DNA of 64,000 nucleotides from Streptomyces aidingensis. GTDB taxonomy: Bacteria; Actinomycetota; Actinomycetes; Streptomycetales; Streptomycetaceae. A program made the position numbers and the translations under genes. The stretch spans positions 248,001-312,000 of the forward strand of contig NZ_FOLM01000006.1 in assembly GCF_900112355.1 (NCBI RefSeq), given 5' to 3'. How positions within the stretch are numbered: the stretch's first letter is position 1; each line of letters starts with the position of its first letter. Shown here piece after piece: positions 52,699 through 62,302 of the stretch. The notes beneath the pieces were generated by a model. It made no database searches. It saw only the letters and a program-made list of their open reading frames with translations, and was not told the origin of the DNA.

Positions 52699-53508
52699 TC
52701 AGCGTCCCTGCCGCAGCGCGGGGTGCGCCCCGGCGGCCACCAGATCGGCCACGGCCGCCTTGGGCTCCTTCTGGGTCACCAGGGACTCGCCGACCAGTAC
52801 CGCGTCGGCGCCGTCATTGGCATAGGCGATCAGGTCGTGCGGGCCGCGCACCCCGGATTCGGCGACCTTGACGATGTGCGCGGGGATCTCCGGCGCCACC
52901 CGGGCGAAGGTGGAGCGGTCCACCTCCAGAGTCTTCAGATCCCGGGCGTTGACACCGATGATCCTGGCCCCGGCGTCCACCGCGCGCTCGGTCTCCTCCT
53001 CGTCGTGGACCTCCACCAGCGGGGTGAGGCCGATCGATTCGGCACGCTCCACCAGCGAGACCAGGGCCGGCTGCGCCAGCGCCGCGACGATCAGCAGCAC
53101 CAGGTCGGCACCGTGTGCGCGGGCCTCCCAGAGCTGGTAGGAGGTGACGATGAAGTCCTTGCGCAGCACCGGCACGTCCACCCGGGCGCGCACCGCGGTC
53201 AGATCGTCGAGCGAGCCGCCGAACCGGCGCTGCTCGGTGAGGACGGAGATGGCGGCGGCACCGCCCGCCGCGTAGTCGGCTGCCAGCGCCGCCGGGTCGG
53301 CGATCGCGGCCAGCGCGCCCTTGGACGGGCTGGACCGCTTGACCTCGCAGATGACCTGGACGCCGCCGTCGCCCTTGAGCGCGGCGAGTCCGTCCCTGGC
53401 CTGCGGCGCCCGGGCGGCGGCCGCCTTCAGGTCGTCCAGGCCGACGCGCTGCTGCCGCTCGGCCAGGTCCGCACGGACTCCGTCGATGATTTCGTCGAGG
53501 ACACTCAC
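52699..53508 (-). CDS. trpC: Indole-3-glycerol phosphate synthase
   Basis: 269 aa TIM barrel converting carboxyphenylaminodeoxyribulose phosphate to indole-3-glycerol phosphate. It starts at the GTG at 53508 with GGAAGGGG upstream. Catalytic residues are in [13 protein letters not shown] (Glu, Lys), PVLRKDFIV (Lys), LVEVHDEEE (Glu), IGVNARDL (Asn) and VAESGV (Glu, Ser). It is the first gene of the trpC-M-B-A operon. Confidence 0.95.
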   Translation of the reverse strand: MSVLDEIIDGVRADLAERQQRVGLDDLKAAAARAPQARDGLAALKGDGGVQVICEVKRSSPSKGALAAIADPAALAADYAAGGAAAISVLTEQRRFGGSLDDLTAVRARVDVPVLRKDFIVTSYQLWEARAHGADLVLLIVAALAQPALVSLVERAESIGLTPLVEVHDEEETERAVDAGARIIGVNARDLKTLEVDRSTFARVAPEIPAHIVKVAESGVRGPHDLIAYANDGADAVLVGESLVTQKEPKAAVADLVAAGAHPALRQGR

Positions 53509-53660
53509 GCGAGCGGCCCCTTCCTCTCGATGCGGCGGTCGGACCTCACAGCTTCGATCGTATCCGGCGCCGGCGGGTGGTCGTGCACACGCCCGGCACA
53601 CCTTCCGCATACCGGACAGTCCATGCCGGAACGGGCGGGAAGCCGCCTGTTCCCGCCTGT

Positions 53661-54104
53661 TCAGGGCGCGAGCACGGCCCCGGCGGGAATGGGCAGGTTG
53701 CGCAGCACGGTGAAGGCGGTGACACAGATCACGGCGGCCAGGACGGCGGCCCGGCCGGGCGCGGGCAGCGGCGGACGGCCCGGCGGCAGCCGGTCCCGGG
53801 CGGCCGACACCAGGGTGCGCAGCAGCAGCACGGCCAGCAGCGCGCCGGCAGTCACGGCCAGGGCGTTGGCGGAGAGCGCGGCGGCCGGGTCGCCGTGGGC
53901 CAGCGCGTGGGCGGCGCGCAGACCGCCGCAGCCGGGGCAGTGGAAGCCGGTCAGCGAGAGCACCGGGCAGACCGGGAGCGCCCCCGGCCGGTGCGGATCG
54001 ACGGCCCCGGCCAGGCCCAGGGCGGCGAGCCCGGCGCCGAGCACGGTCAGCGGCGCCGCGGTGCGGCGGGCCAGGGCGGTTGCGGCGGGGGGCAGGGCGG
54101 CCAC
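53661..54104 (-). CDS. DUF2752 membrane protein
   Basis: 147 aa from a GTG at 54104. It has the DUF2752 signature [27 protein letters not shown], with three conserved cysteines, flanked by a first hydrophobic helix (about residues 14-32) and two later ones (about 80-100 and 120-138). The role is unknown. It is routinely found between trpC and the TrpP-like gene in Streptomyces as I recall. There is about 150 bp between its stop and the trpC start. Confidence 0.85.
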   Translation of the reverse strand: MAALPPAATALARRTAAPLTVLGAGLAALGLAGAVDPHRPGALPVCPVLSLTGFHCPGCGGLRAAHALAHGDPAAALSANALAVTAGALLAVLLLRTLVSAARDRLPPGRPPLPAPGRAAVLAAVICVTAFTVLRNLPIPAGAVLAP

Positions 54105-54163
54105 CCCGCCAGGGTCGCGCGGGCCGCCCGGCCCGGCAACCGGGGGGCGGCGGGCGGCGCCGC

Positions 54164-54442
54164 TCAGGCGGCGGCGGTCTCCGCGGTGCCGGTGCCGGCC
54201 TTGGTCCCGGCCGCGGCGGCGCCGTCGGTACGGCCCTCGGCGGCGCTCTGCGCGCCCAGGCCCATGGAGCGCATGACCAGGGTGACCACGCCGCCCAGCG
54301 CGACCACGGCAACGCTGGCCGCCACCAGCAGCGGCTCCGCCATGATGGTGAAAACGCCGCCGAGCGAGAACCCGATGAGGGCGATGAAGACGCCGGTCCA
54401 GGCGGCCGGGTTGTTTCCGTGATCGTGGCCGTTGCCCGCCAT
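54164..54442 (-). CDS. HGxxPAAW-family small membrane protein
   Basis: 92 aa. The defining motif HGNNPAAW is at residues 8-15, followed by two hydrophobic helices (about 16-34 and 38-58) and an Ala/Gly/Thr-rich tail. Actinobacterial proteins with this motif are small inner-membrane proteins of unknown function, usually near trp genes. Confidence 0.87.
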   Translation of the reverse strand: MAGNGHDHGNNPAAWTGVFIALIGFSLGGVFTIMAEPLLVAASVAVVALGGVVTLVMRSMGLGAQSAAEGRTDGAAAAGTKAGTGTAETAAA

Positions 54443-54582
54443 GACTGCTCCTCGTGGTCAAGATCGTCGGGTGCGACTCGCTGTCACCCGCGCCCCATTG
54501 TTACAGCAGCCGCGCACCGCGCAGCGGCCGGACCCCGCCCGGCCCCGGCCCGGCGGCTGTGCGGTGCATCACCGTGGCCCGG

Positions 54583-55236
54583 TCAGCGGCCGCGCCCGCC
54601 GGGCCGGCCGTCCGGTTCGGTGGGGTCCTCGCCGCGGTCCAGCGCCTGCCACATCTCCTCGGGCCGCTCGGCCGCGCTCGCGCGCCGCGGTGCGGCGGGC
54701 GCGCGCCGTCCGCCGCGCTCGTGGCGTCCGGACATGGCCGGCCAGGACCGGCCGTAGCCGAGCGCCAGCAGTCCGGCGCCCAGCAGCAGCAGCCCGCCGA
54801 GCGCCGAGATCCAGGGCCAGGCGGTGTGGGACACGGCGGTGACCGCGGCGCCGGTGAGGCCGGTGGCCTCGGCGGCGCTGTCCCGCAGCGCGCCGGTGTC
54901 CCGGGCTCCGGCGGCGGCGGTCACGGCCGCGCCGGCGCCGCTGAGCAGCAGCACCGCGGAGACCACGCGCCGCCCGGTGCGGCGCGCCGCGAAGACCGCG
55001 ACCAGGGCGCCCAGGCCCACCAGGGCGAGCGCGCTGGGCAGCCCGGAGACGGCGTTGCCGGTGGCCGTGACCGGCAGCCCGGCGCCCGAGGCCGCGGTGG
55101 TCCCCTCGCTCCAGGTCTGGCCGGCGGCGATGAGAACGAGGCCGGCCCCGGCCGCGCCGCCGAGCAGCGCCGGGCCGAGCGCGCGCCGGGAGGCGCGGGA
55201 GGAGTCCGGGGGGGACGGGTGGTGCTCAGGAGTCAC
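54583..55236 (-). CDS. Tryptophan-biosynthesis-associated membrane protein (TIGR02234 type)
   Basis: 217 aa with four hydrophobic segments (about residues 20-40, 60-82, 91-110 and 140-160). The first extracytoplasmic loop holds the family's GQTWSEG motif. The C-terminus is an Arg/Glu-rich cytoplasmic tail. The family was named for its constant position in actinobacterial trp clusters; a transport or assembly role is suspected but unproved. It lies 94 bp downstream of trpE and is probably co-transcribed with it. Confidence 0.87.
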   Translation of the reverse strand: MTPEHHPSPPDSSRASRRALGPALLGGAAGAGLVLIAAGQTWSEGTTAASGAGLPVTATGNAVSGLPSALALVGLGALVAVFAARRTGRRVVSAVLLLSGAGAAVTAAAGARDTGALRDSAAEATGLTGAAVTAVSHTAWPWISALGGLLLLGAGLLALGYGRSWPAMSGRHERGGRRAPAAPRRASAAERPEEMWQALDRGEDPTEPDGRPGGRGR

Positions 55237-55329
55237 CCCACCACGCTACCTGCCGCGCCGCCGGGGCCGGCCGCCCAGCCCCGCTCGCCGCCGGCCGGCG
55301 GGCCCGGTGGCGCGCGCCGCGGGCCGCGG

Positions 55330-56898
55330 TCAGCGGAGGTGGCGGGCGGAGGCGATGGCGCGGAGGACGGCCGCGGCCTTGTTGCGGCATTCGGTGTCTT
55401 CGGCGGCCGGGTCCGAATCGGCCACCACACCGGCCCCCGCCTGCACATACGCCACGCCGTCCCGCAGCACCGCGGTACGGATGGCGATGGCGGTGTCCGC
55501 GTCCCCGGCGAAGTCCAGATAGCCGACGCAGCCCCCGTACAGGCCGCGGCGGGTGGGCTCCAGTTCCTCGATGATCTCCATCGCCCGCGGCTTGGGCGCC
55601 CCGGACAGCGTCCCGGCCGGGAAGCAGGCGGTCAGCGCGTCGAACGCGGTGCGCCCGGCGTCGAGCCGCCCGGTCACCGTGGAGACGATGTGCATCACAT
55701 GGCTGTAGCGCTCCACCGACATGAAGTCCACCACCTCCACCGTGCCCGGGGCGGAGACCCGGCCCAGGTCGTTGCGGCCCAGATCGACCAGCATCAGATG
55801 CTCGGCCCGCTCCTTGGGGTCGGCCAGCAGTTCCTCCGCCAGCGCCGCGTCCTCCCCGGGGGTCGCCCCGCGCGGCCGGGTGCCGGCGATCGGGTGCATC
55901 ATCGCCCGCCCGTTCTCCACCTTGACCAGCGCCTCCGGGCTGGAGCCGACGATGTCGAAGCCGCCCGTGCCGTGCTCGGAACCGGGGATGCGCAGCAGAT
56001 ACATGTACGGGCTGGGGTTGGTGGCGCGCAGCACCCGGTAAACGTCCAGCGCGCCGGCCTCGCAGCCGGTCTCGAACCGCTGGGAGGGCACCACCTGGAA
56101 GGCGTCCCCGGCCCGGATGTACTCCTTGACCCGCTCCACCGCCTCCCGGTAGGCCGGGCCGCCCCAGCGGGCGGTGAACTCCGGCAGTACGGAGGGCGGC
56201 AGCACGGCCGGGGCGGCGGGCACCGGGCGGGAGAGATCGGCCTGCATGGCGTCCAGCCGCCGCACCGCGTCCGCGTAGGCCTCGTCCACGCCGCTGCCGG
56301 CGGCGTGGCGGCCGTCCCCCGCGGGCGGGCGGTACCCCCACGCGTTGGCGATCAGCAGCACCGTGCCGTCCCGGTGGTCCAGCACCGCGAGGTCGGAGGC
56401 GAGCAGCATGGTCAGCTCGGGCAGCGCCAGGTCGTCGCGCGTCTGCTCGCCGATCCGCTCCAGCCGCCGCACCACGTCGTAGCCGAGATAGCCGACCATG
56501 CCGCCGGTGAACGGCGGCAGCCCGGGGTCGCGCGGGGTGTGCAGCTCCTGAAGGGTGCGGCGCAGGGCGCGCAGCGGGTCGCCGCCGGTGGGCACGCCGG
56601 CCGGCGGGGTGCCCAGCCAGTGGGCCTGCCCGTCGCGCACGGTCAGCGCGGCCGAGGAGCGCACCCCGATGAAGGAGTAGCGCGACCAGGTGGCGCCGTT
56701 CTCCGCCGACTCCAGGAGGAACGTGCCGGGGCGTTCGCCGGCCAGCTTGCGGTAGAGCGCGACGGGCGTGTCACCGTCGGCCAGCAGCCGCCGGGTGACG
56801 GGGATGACCCGGCGGTCCTCGGCCAGGACCCGGAAGGCGGCCAGGTCCACGGTGCCCGCGGTGTCCACGGCGCTGTCCGGGGTGTCCACAGTGCTCAT
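55330..56898 (-). CDS. trpE: Anthranilate synthase component I
   Basis: 522 aa chorismate-using enzyme that makes anthranilate with a glutamine amidotransferase subunit encoded elsewhere. The tryptophan-binding LLES element (about residues 61-64) is intact, so feedback inhibition is expected. Active-site blocks include [55 protein letters not shown] and [14 protein letters not shown]. It follows hisI after 55 bp. That gap is too short for a leader peptide attenuator, and no Trp-rich leader is visible. Confidence 0.95.
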   Translation of the reverse strand: MSTVDTPDSAVDTAGTVDLAAFRVLAEDRRVIPVTRRLLADGDTPVALYRKLAGERPGTFLLESAENGATWSRYSFIGVRSSAALTVRDGQAHWLGTPPAGVPTGGDPLRALRRTLQELHTPRDPGLPPFTGGMVGYLGYDVVRRLERIGEQTRDDLALPELTMLLASDLAVLDHRDGTVLLIANAWGYRPPAGDGRHAAGSGVDEAYADAVRRLDAMQADLSRPVPAAPAVLPPSVLPEFTARWGGPAYREAVERVKEYIRAGDAFQVVPSQRFETGCEAGALDVYRVLRATNPSPYMYLLRIPGSEHGTGGFDIVGSSPEALVKVENGRAMMHPIAGTRPRGATPGEDAALAEELLADPKERAEHLMLVDLGRNDLGRVSAPGTVEVVDFMSVERYSHVMHIVSTVTGRLDAGRTAFDALTACFPAGTLSGAPKPRAMEIIEELEPTRRGLYGGCVGYLDFAGDADTAIAIRTAVLRDGVAYVQAGAGVVADSDPAAEDTECRNKAAAVLRAIASARHLR

Positions 56899-56953
56899 AC
56901 GACGTCACCCTAATGCGCCGGTGCCACTTCAGGAGCCCGCGGAGCGGTGCCGG

Positions 56954-57340
56954 TCAGGCGTCCGGCGAAAGGGCTCCGGCGTCGAAGCAGGTCCGGTCGC
57001 CGGTGTGGCAGGCCGCGCCCACCTGGTCGACCTTGACCAGCACGGTGTCGCCGTCGCAGTCCAGCGCCACCGATCTGACGTGCTGGGCATGGCCGGAGGT
57101 CTCGCCCTTGACCCAGTACTCGCCCCGGCTGCGGCTGTAGTAGGTGCAGCGCCCGGTGGTCAGGGTGCGGTGCAGCGCCTCGTCGTCCATCCAGGCGAGC
57201 ATCAGCACCTCGCCGGTGTCGTACTGCTGTGCGATCGCGGGGAAGAGCCCCTCCGGGTTCCGCTTCAGGCGGGCGGCGATCGCCGGATCGAGGCCCGAGG
57301 GCCGCCGGGTGCTGGACGGTGCGCTGGACATGTGGTCCAT
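56954..57340 (-). CDS. hisI: Phosphoribosyl-AMP cyclohydrolase
   Basis: 128 aa histidine-biosynthesis enzyme that opens the adenine ring of phosphoribosyl-AMP. The Mg2+ site is in [15 protein letters not shown], and the Zn2+ ligands are that Cys and the two in [10 protein letters not shown]. The N-terminal [25 protein letters not shown] is typical. I choose the ATG at 57340 because GGAGGGG lies about 6 nt upstream; an ATG three codons later is possible. It is the first gene before trpE, joining the His and Trp routes, which share PRPP. Confidence 0.93.
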   Translation of the reverse strand: MDHMSSAPSSTRRPSGLDPAIAARLKRNPEGLFPAIAQQYDTGEVLMLAWMDDEALHRTLTTGRCTYYSRSRGEYWVKGETSGHAQHVRSVALDCDGDTVLVKVDQVGAACHTGDRTCFDAGALSPDA

Positions 57341-57403
57341 TGTGCCCCTCCGCCCCGGCGCGGGGCGCCCCGCCCGGCGGTGCCCGCCCGTAGGGTGGAT
57401 GCC

Positions 57404-58039
57404 ATGGCTACCCACGCGAAGCGCGAACGTCTGCTGCTGGCCGATTTGTTGGAAAAGGCGGGGCCGGACGCCCCCACGCTGTGCGAGGGCTGGACCACCC
57501 GGCAGCTCGCCGCACATGTGGTGGTGCGGGAGCGGCGGCCGGACGCGGCGGGCGGCATGCTGGTCAAGCCGCTGGCCGGCCGGCTGGACCGGGTGATGGG
57601 CGAGTTCTCGGCCAAGCCCTACGAGGAACTGGTGGAGCTGGTGCGCACCGGGCCGGGCAAGTGGTCGCCGTTCGGGGTGAAGCAGCTCGACGAGGCGTCC
57701 AACACGGTGGAGTTCTTTGTGCACGCCGAGGATGTGCGGCGGGCCGCCGAGGGATGGCAGCCGCGCGAGCTGGACGAGGTCTTCGAGGGCGCGCTGTGGA
57801 AGCGGCTGGAGACGGCGGGCCGGCTGATGGGCCGCAGAAGCCCGGTCGGTCTGGTGCTGCGCCGCCCGAACGGCCAGACCGTGGTGCTGCACAAGGGCAC
57901 CCCGGTGGTGACGGTGACCGGCGAGCCGGGGGAGCTGGTGCTGTTCGCCTCGGGGCGGCAGCGGGTGGCCCGGGTGGAGCTGGCGGGGGAGGAGAACGCC
58001 GTGGCCAAGGCCCGGTCAGCCCCGCTCGGCTTCCTCTGA
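57404..58039 (+). CDS. TIGR03085-family (DinB/mycothiol-dependent-like) protein
   Basis: 211 aa starting [49 protein letters not shown], the signature of the TIGR03085 family. The family is related to maleylpyruvate-isomerase-type, metal-binding four-helix proteins that may use mycothiol. Possible metal ligands are the His in AAHVVVRE and the His in [15 protein letters not shown]. The substrate is unknown. Its last 24 bases overlap the end of the convergent SRPBCC gene. Confidence 0.86.
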   Translation: MATHAKRERLLLADLLEKAGPDAPTLCEGWTTRQLAAHVVVRERRPDAAGGMLVKPLAGRLDRVMGEFSAKPYEELVELVRTGPGKWSPFGVKQLDEASNTVEFFVHAEDVRRAAEGWQPRELDEVFEGALWKRLETAGRLMGRRSPVGLVLRRPNGQTVVLHKGTPVVTVTGEPGELVLFASGRQRVARVELAGEENAVAKARSAPLGFL

Positions 58040-58519
58040 TCCCCCGGTCCCGGGCTCCTTCGGCGGCGCGGGGGCGGGCGGCGGGGCGGGGTAGCGCTCG
58101 GCGCAGCGGGCCAGCAGGCGGAGCATGCGCCGGTGGCGGAGCTGGAGCAGCAGCTCGTCCAGCACGCTGTGCATCCGTCCGCCCGGTCCGGTCAGCGGGT
58201 GCTCGTCCAGGATGACCAGCGAGTCCTCGCCCCAGGGCCGCACCTCCACAGCAATCCGCGCGGTGCCCAGCCGGCCCCGCCGTGCCTCCAGCTCCAGCGC
58301 CCGGGGCGGGTCGCTGCTGCGCACCACGGTCCGGCCGCTCAGCCGCAGCGGACCCAGCCGGAGTTCGTAGCGCAGGCTGGAGCCCACCGCCGGCCACTCC
58401 CCCGCCAGCGGCCGGGAGTCGCGGGCGCCCACCACCCAGTCGGCGTAGCGGTCACGGTCGCTGAGCAGGGCCCAGACCGTGTGCGGCGGCCGTTTCACCA
58501 GTACTGACCGGGTAGCCAT
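58016..58519 (-). CDS. SRPBCC (START-like) family protein
   Basis: 167 aa. The N-terminus SVLVKRPPHTVWALLSDRDRYADWVVGARDS is the usual entry of polyketide-cyclase-like SRPBCC folds. It is followed by antiparallel strands (RYELRLGPLRLSGRTVV, LELEARRGRLGTARIAVEV, DSLVILDEHP) and a C-terminal helix. Such proteins bind hydrophobic ligands. It begins one base after the stop of the flavoprotein gene (TGA-G-ATG), so the pair is co-translated and may act on the same lipid or isoprenoid substrate. Confidence 0.83.
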   Translation of the reverse strand: MATRSVLVKRPPHTVWALLSDRDRYADWVVGARDSRPLAGEWPAVGSSLRYELRLGPLRLSGRTVVRSSDPPRALELEARRGRLGTARIAVEVRPWGEDSLVILDEHPLTGPGGRMHSVLDELLLQLRHRRMLRLLARCAERYPAPPPAPAPPKEPGTGGSEEAERG

Positions 58520-58520
58520 C

Positions 58521-60260
58521 TCAGTTCTCCTTCCCCGGGTCGTCGCGGGGCGGGTCGTCGCGGGGCGGGCCGCCGCCCTGGAGCAGCCGCTGGGCGGCGG
58601 CCAGCGCCGGGCCGAGCAGAAAGCGGGTCGCCGGCCGCTCGGCGCGCAGCGCGGCGCGGGCGGCGTTGGCGCCGCAGGCGCCGTGCACACCGCCGCCCGG
58701 GTGCGCCGAGGCGGAGGCCAGGTAGAGCCCGGCGACCGGTGTCTCGGGCCGTCCGGTGCCGGGCACCGGACGGAACACAAGCTGCTGGTGGGCCTGGGCG
58801 GTGCCGCCGTTGAGCGCGCCCAGCGGCAGGCTGCGGTTGCGCTGCCGGAAGTCGGGCGGGGCGAGCACCCGGCGGGCCGTGATCCGGTCCCGGAAGCCGG
58901 GGGCCCGCCGTTCCACCTCCCGCTCCACGCGTTCGGCCATGGCCTCGCGCCGCTCCTCGGTCCAGCGCGGTCCGATCTCCGGGGCGCCGGGGGCGGCCCC
59001 GGCGTCGCCGCGGATATGACGGGGCAGATGGGTGTAGGCCCAGGCGGATTCGGTGCCGGCCGGGGAGCGGGTGGCGTCCGCCGTGGTCATCTGGCCGAGC
59101 AGGGCGAACGGGCGGTCCGGCACCAGGCCGCGGGCGAGCTGCGCGGCCCAGCGGGTGAGCTGGTCCAGGCCGTCGGCGAGATGGACGGTGCCGGCGCCGG
59201 CCGCCCCGTCCGCCAGCCACGGGATCGGCCCGTCCAGCGCCCAGTCGATCTTGAAGGTGGCCAGGTCCCACTGGAAGCGGCGGATGTCGTCGCGCAGCCG
59301 GGACGGCAGATGCTCCCAGCCGACCAGGCCGCCGTAGAGGGCGGGGGCGGGGACATCGGCCAGCACGGCGCGCCGGGCGCGCAGCGGCTCGCCGCCGGCG
59401 GTGCGCACGCCCAGGCAGCGGCCGTGCCGCACCAGCACCTCGGTCACCGGGGTGGCGCACCGCACCGCGGAGCCGAGCGACTCCAGGCGGCGCACCATGG
59501 CGTCGGACAGCTGCTGGGCGCCGCCGCGCGGCACGGGCCAGCCGTGCTGGTGGCCGAGCATCAGCAGCAGCCAGCCGAAGCCGGTGCCGCCGAGGGATTC
59601 GGGGGAGAAGTCGGCGTGCATGCCGCAGCCGGTGAGCAGCAGCGGGGCGGCCGGTCCGTGGAATTCCTCCTCGGCCAGGCGGCGGGCGGGCAGGGCCAGC
59701 ATGCGCAGGGTGCGCAGGCCGCCGGCCGCGTGCAGCCGGCGGGCCAGGGCGGCGGCGGGGCGGACGGGCGGGAAGGGGGTGAACAGGGCGCGCATCACCT
59801 CGGTGCCGATGCGGTCCCAGAGGGCGGCCAGCCGCAGATAGGCGTCGCCGTCGCCGTGGCCGAAGGTCTCCAGGTGGGCGGCGGTGCGGGTGGCGTCCTG
59901 GTGCAGGACCGCGCAGCGGCCGTCGGGCAGCGGGTTGGCCAGCACGGAGCGGGCGCGGCTCCAGCGCAGGCCCCAGCGTTCCAGGCGCATGGCGCGGAAG
60001 GCCGGGGAGGCGGCGGCCAGCGGGTAGAAGGAGCTGAACAGGTCGTTGACGTAGTCCGGGTGCACGCCGCGGTCGCTGCGCACCGAGCCGCCGGGCACCG
60101 GCTCCGCCTCCAGCACCAGGACCCGCCAGCCGGCGTCGGCCAGGATGTTGGCCGCGACCAGCCCGTTGGGGCCGGCGCCGATCACGATGGCGTCGGCGTC
60201 GGCGCCCGAGGCCGCGGCGGGGGCGGCAACGGGGGCGGGGGCGGGGGCGGGCGGGGTCAT
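58521..60260 (-). CDS. Phytoene-desaturase-like FAD oxidoreductase
   Basis: 579 aa from the ATG at 60260 (GGAG 9 nt upstream). The FAD motif AIVIGAGPNGLVAANILADAGWRVLVLEAEPVPGGSVRS is that of the CrtI/amine-oxidase superfamily, and the C-terminal closing block is PVAGLYLASASAHPGGGVHGACGANAARAAL. A run of Ala/Pro precedes the FAD domain. Related actinobacterial proteins are annotated as NAD(P)/FAD oxidoreductases of unknown substrate; there is no carotenoid cluster around it. Coupled with the SRPBCC gene. Confidence 0.88.
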   Translation of the reverse strand: MTPPAPAPAPVAAPAAASGADADAIVIGAGPNGLVAANILADAGWRVLVLEAEPVPGGSVRSDRGVHPDYVNDLFSSFYPLAAASPAFRAMRLERWGLRWSRARSVLANPLPDGRCAVLHQDATRTAAHLETFGHGDGDAYLRLAALWDRIGTEVMRALFTPFPPVRPAAALARRLHAAGGLRTLRMLALPARRLAEEEFHGPAAPLLLTGCGMHADFSPESLGGTGFGWLLLMLGHQHGWPVPRGGAQQLSDAMVRRLESLGSAVRCATPVTEVLVRHGRCLGVRTAGGEPLRARRAVLADVPAPALYGGLVGWEHLPSRLRDDIRRFQWDLATFKIDWALDGPIPWLADGAAGAGTVHLADGLDQLTRWAAQLARGLVPDRPFALLGQMTTADATRSPAGTESAWAYTHLPRHIRGDAGAAPGAPEIGPRWTEERREAMAERVEREVERRAPGFRDRITARRVLAPPDFRQRNRSLPLGALNGGTAQAHQQLVFRPVPGTGRPETPVAGLYLASASAHPGGGVHGACGANAARAALRAERPATRFLLGPALAAAQRLLQGGGPPRDDPPRDDPGKEN

Positions 60261-60420
60261 GGGCCGGCTCCGGCGGGGCTGCGGTCGGGCATGGGCGACG
60301 GGTTTCCCGCGGGCCCGGCAGGTACTCCGGCTTCTCTCCGGCCGCGCGGGCGCCCGGACCGGGGCGGGCGGCGGGCCGGAGCCGGCCCGCCGCCCGCCGT
60401 GGCCGGCGCGGCGGGGCGGT

Positions 60421-60987
60421 TCAGGTGTGCTTGCCGCGGCCGGTGATGGCGTCCCGGGCCCGGTCGACCAGCCCGGCACCGGGGGCCAGCAGCTTGTTCG
60501 CGGGCGGGGTGTCGGGGGCGCTCGGATGCGGCCGGGTGGGTGCCATGGACTTGGCCCGGCGCACCTTGTCGCCGAGCTGCTGCATGGCCTCGGGCGGGCA
60601 GGACCGGGCCAGGCGCGGGAAGAGGTTGTTCTCCTCGTCCTGGACGTGCTCGCGGACCTCGCCCATCATCCGGGTGATCAGCCGGTCGAAGTCGGGGTCG
60701 CCGGCGTTCAGGCTCTCCAGCTCCTTGAGCAGGCGCTCCACGGTGGCGTGGTCCTCGATCTCCTTGTCGGCGATGCGGTCGCCGTCCGGCCGGATGTGTT
60801 CGCGGGCGGCCGGGTACAGGTACTCCTCCTCGGCGACCGAGTGCCGCACCAGCTCGATGGTCACCTTGTCGGCCAGTTCCTTGCGCCGCTCGTCCCCCGA
60901 CGGCAGCGCCTCGATGCGGCCGAAAAGGTCCTCCACCTCCCGGTGGTCGGTGGTCAGCTCGTCGACGATGTCCCCGCCGTGTCCCAT
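60421..60987 (-). CDS. Hemerythrin-like HHE-domain protein
   Basis: 188 aa. Helical HHE repeats: ELTTDHREVEDLFGRIEAL, ELVRHSVAEEEYLYPAAREH, EIEDHATVERLLKELESL and EVREHVQDEENNLFPRLA, giving His/Glu ligands for a di-iron site. The C-terminus is Pro/Gly-rich. Such Streptomyces proteins bind O2 or respond to oxidative and osmotic stress. It is monocistronic, with a 160-bp gap upstream of the flavoprotein gene that I cannot assign. Confidence 0.92.
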   Translation of the reverse strand: MGHGGDIVDELTTDHREVEDLFGRIEALPSGDERRKELADKVTIELVRHSVAEEEYLYPAAREHIRPDGDRIADKEIEDHATVERLLKELESLNAGDPDFDRLITRMMGEVREHVQDEENNLFPRLARSCPPEAMQQLGDKVRRAKSMAPTRPHPSAPDTPPANKLLAPGAGLVDRARDAITGRGKHT

Positions 60988-61076
60988 GTCGTCCTCTTTT
61001 CCTTCGTTTCCTTCGCTCGTTTTCTTCCGCTCGGGTCTGTTGGCCCGCTCCGGGCCGGGGGCGGCGGTGGCGCCCC

Positions 61077-61274
61077 TCAGGCCGTGTCCTCGTCGCGCTC
61101 GCCCTCGGCCTGCGAGGGCGTGGTGACCATGCCGTCGTAGCCGTGGTCCTTGCCGGCGGCCGGATTTCCGGTCCCGGCGGCGGCCTCGGTCTCGCGCTCC
61201 CCCTCCGCCTGGGAGGGAGTGAGGTGGCTGCCGTCGAAGCCGCTCGCCCCGGAGGGCGTGTGGTGCTTGGTCAT
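61077..61274 (-). CDS. Tiny protein with two TPSQAEGER repeats
   Basis: 65 aa from the ATG at 61274. Two copies of a 19-residue unit, GFDGSHLTPSQAEGERETE and GYDGMVTTPSQAEGERDED, make up most of the protein; each has Tyr/Phe-Asp-Gly, an invariant TPSQAEGER and an acidic end. It is hydrophilic, with no Cys, no signal and no membrane segment, and is probably disordered. I do not recognise a function. It lies 89 bp downstream of nothing it overlaps and next to the hemerythrin gene, in the same orientation. Confidence 0.7.
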   Translation of the reverse strand: MTKHHTPSGASGFDGSHLTPSQAEGERETEAAAGTGNPAAGKDHGYDGMVTTPSQAEGERDEDTA

Positions 61275-61711
61275 GGCCGTGTGCTCCTGCTCCTCGCGCT
61301 CGTCACGGTGGCCGCGGCCCGGGCCGGCGCGCACCCGCCGAGTCAAGCCCGCGGGCGCCCGGGGGCCCGGGATTGATCCCTTGGTGGGCATGGCCGGGCC
61401 GGCTGGCGGCGCCCGGCCGGCGCGGGGCACGTACCGGACCGTGCGCGCCGGTCACCGCTGCCCGCCCGGGTTGCCCGCCCGCCGCGCCGGAAACCTCCGT
61501 TTCCTGCCGTGCCGTCCCCCCGCGCCGGGCACCCGCCGGGCAGCGACGTGGCGCGCATCACCGCCCGCGGGTGCTCCGCGCCACGGCACGGGACGCGGCG
61601 CGGGCAGTACCCTGGCCGCGTCCCGAGTGCTTGTCCCCACCGGCAGCGCTGCCGGTCCCGCGCAGCGCCGCGCGGAGCGCGTCCCCTGCTCGACCCGGGA
61701 GGCTGACTTCC
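61275..61711. promoter_or_regulatory. Intergenic region with an 18-bp perfect palindrome
   Basis: These 437 bp between divergent genes have no convincing coding frame. ACCGGCAGCGCTGCCGGT (61639-61656) is a perfect 18-bp palindrome, 56 bp before the start of the plus-strand gene. It could be an operator or a leader hairpin. GGGAGG at 61697-61702 is the ribosome-binding site of that gene. Confidence 0.45.
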
Positions 61712-62254
61712 GTGTGCGCCGATCTCACGCCGGTTATCTCCGCGACCACCCGATGGCTGCTGCGCGCCTATCCGGCGCCCGGCGGACCGCTGGCCACCGT
61801 GCTTGCCGAGGCGCAGGCGCGGCAGGCGGTGACGGTGGCGGCCTGGCTGCGCTACCCGACGGCGATGGACGCGGCGCTGCTGACCCTGTCCGGGCCGGGC
61901 GGCTCCGGACGGCTGGACTGGATCACCGGGACCGACTCGGCGATGGCCGCCGACGGGGAGGACGCGCCGGACGGCGCGGCGGACGCCTGGCGGAGCTGGG
62001 TGGACGAGGCGGTGGCGAGCTGGGCGGCCTGTCTGCTCTCCTCGCCGTCCCTGGCCGAGCAGGCCGTGTCGGTGCTGGCCGACTGCGAGCAGGCGCCCTC
62101 CCCGAGCGGCTTCCGCCGCCTGCTGGCGCCGGACGAGCACGACCGCAGGGCGGCGGCACTGCTGCGCCATCCGGATCTGCTGGCACCGATAGCGGAGCTG
62201 CACCGCTCGCAGCTGGTGGACCGCCTCTTCCCCGATCCCGTGGGCACGGACTGA
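61712..62254 (+). CDS. Conserved hypothetical protein
   Basis: 180 aa from a GTG with GGGAGG 9 nt upstream. It is probably cytoplasmic and largely helical, Ala/Leu-rich, with the segments ISATTRWLLRAYPAPGGPLATVLAEAQARQAVTVAAWLRYP, AWRSWVDEAVASWAACLLSSPSLAEQAVSVLADC and a C-terminal LLRHPDLLAPIAELHRSQLVDRLFPD. I recognise no domain. Third-position GC bias and the good start support it as a real gene. It ends in a strong bidirectional hairpin. Confidence 0.7.
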   Translation: MCADLTPVISATTRWLLRAYPAPGGPLATVLAEAQARQAVTVAAWLRYPTAMDAALLTLSGPGGSGRLDWITGTDSAMAADGEDAPDGAADAWRSWVDEAVASWAACLLSSPSLAEQAVSVLADCEQAPSPSGFRRLLAPDEHDRRAAALLRHPDLLAPIAELHRSQLVDRLFPDPVGTD

Positions 62255-62295
62255 CCGCGCTCCCGCCGCTGCCGCGGGCAGCGCCGGGAGCGCGG
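62255..62295. terminator. Bidirectional terminator
   Basis: An 11-bp perfect outer stem (62255-62265 with 62285-62295), one C-C mismatch and a 7-bp inner stem (62267-62273 with 62277-62283) form a nearly continuous hairpin. It fills the 48-bp gap between converging stop codons. Confidence 0.8.
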
Positions 62296-62302
62296 TTGCC
62301 GG

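Noticed and set aside
56899..56953. Search for a Trp-rich leader peptide attenuator before trpE
   Set aside because: The gap to hisI is only 55 bp and encodes no Trp-run peptide.
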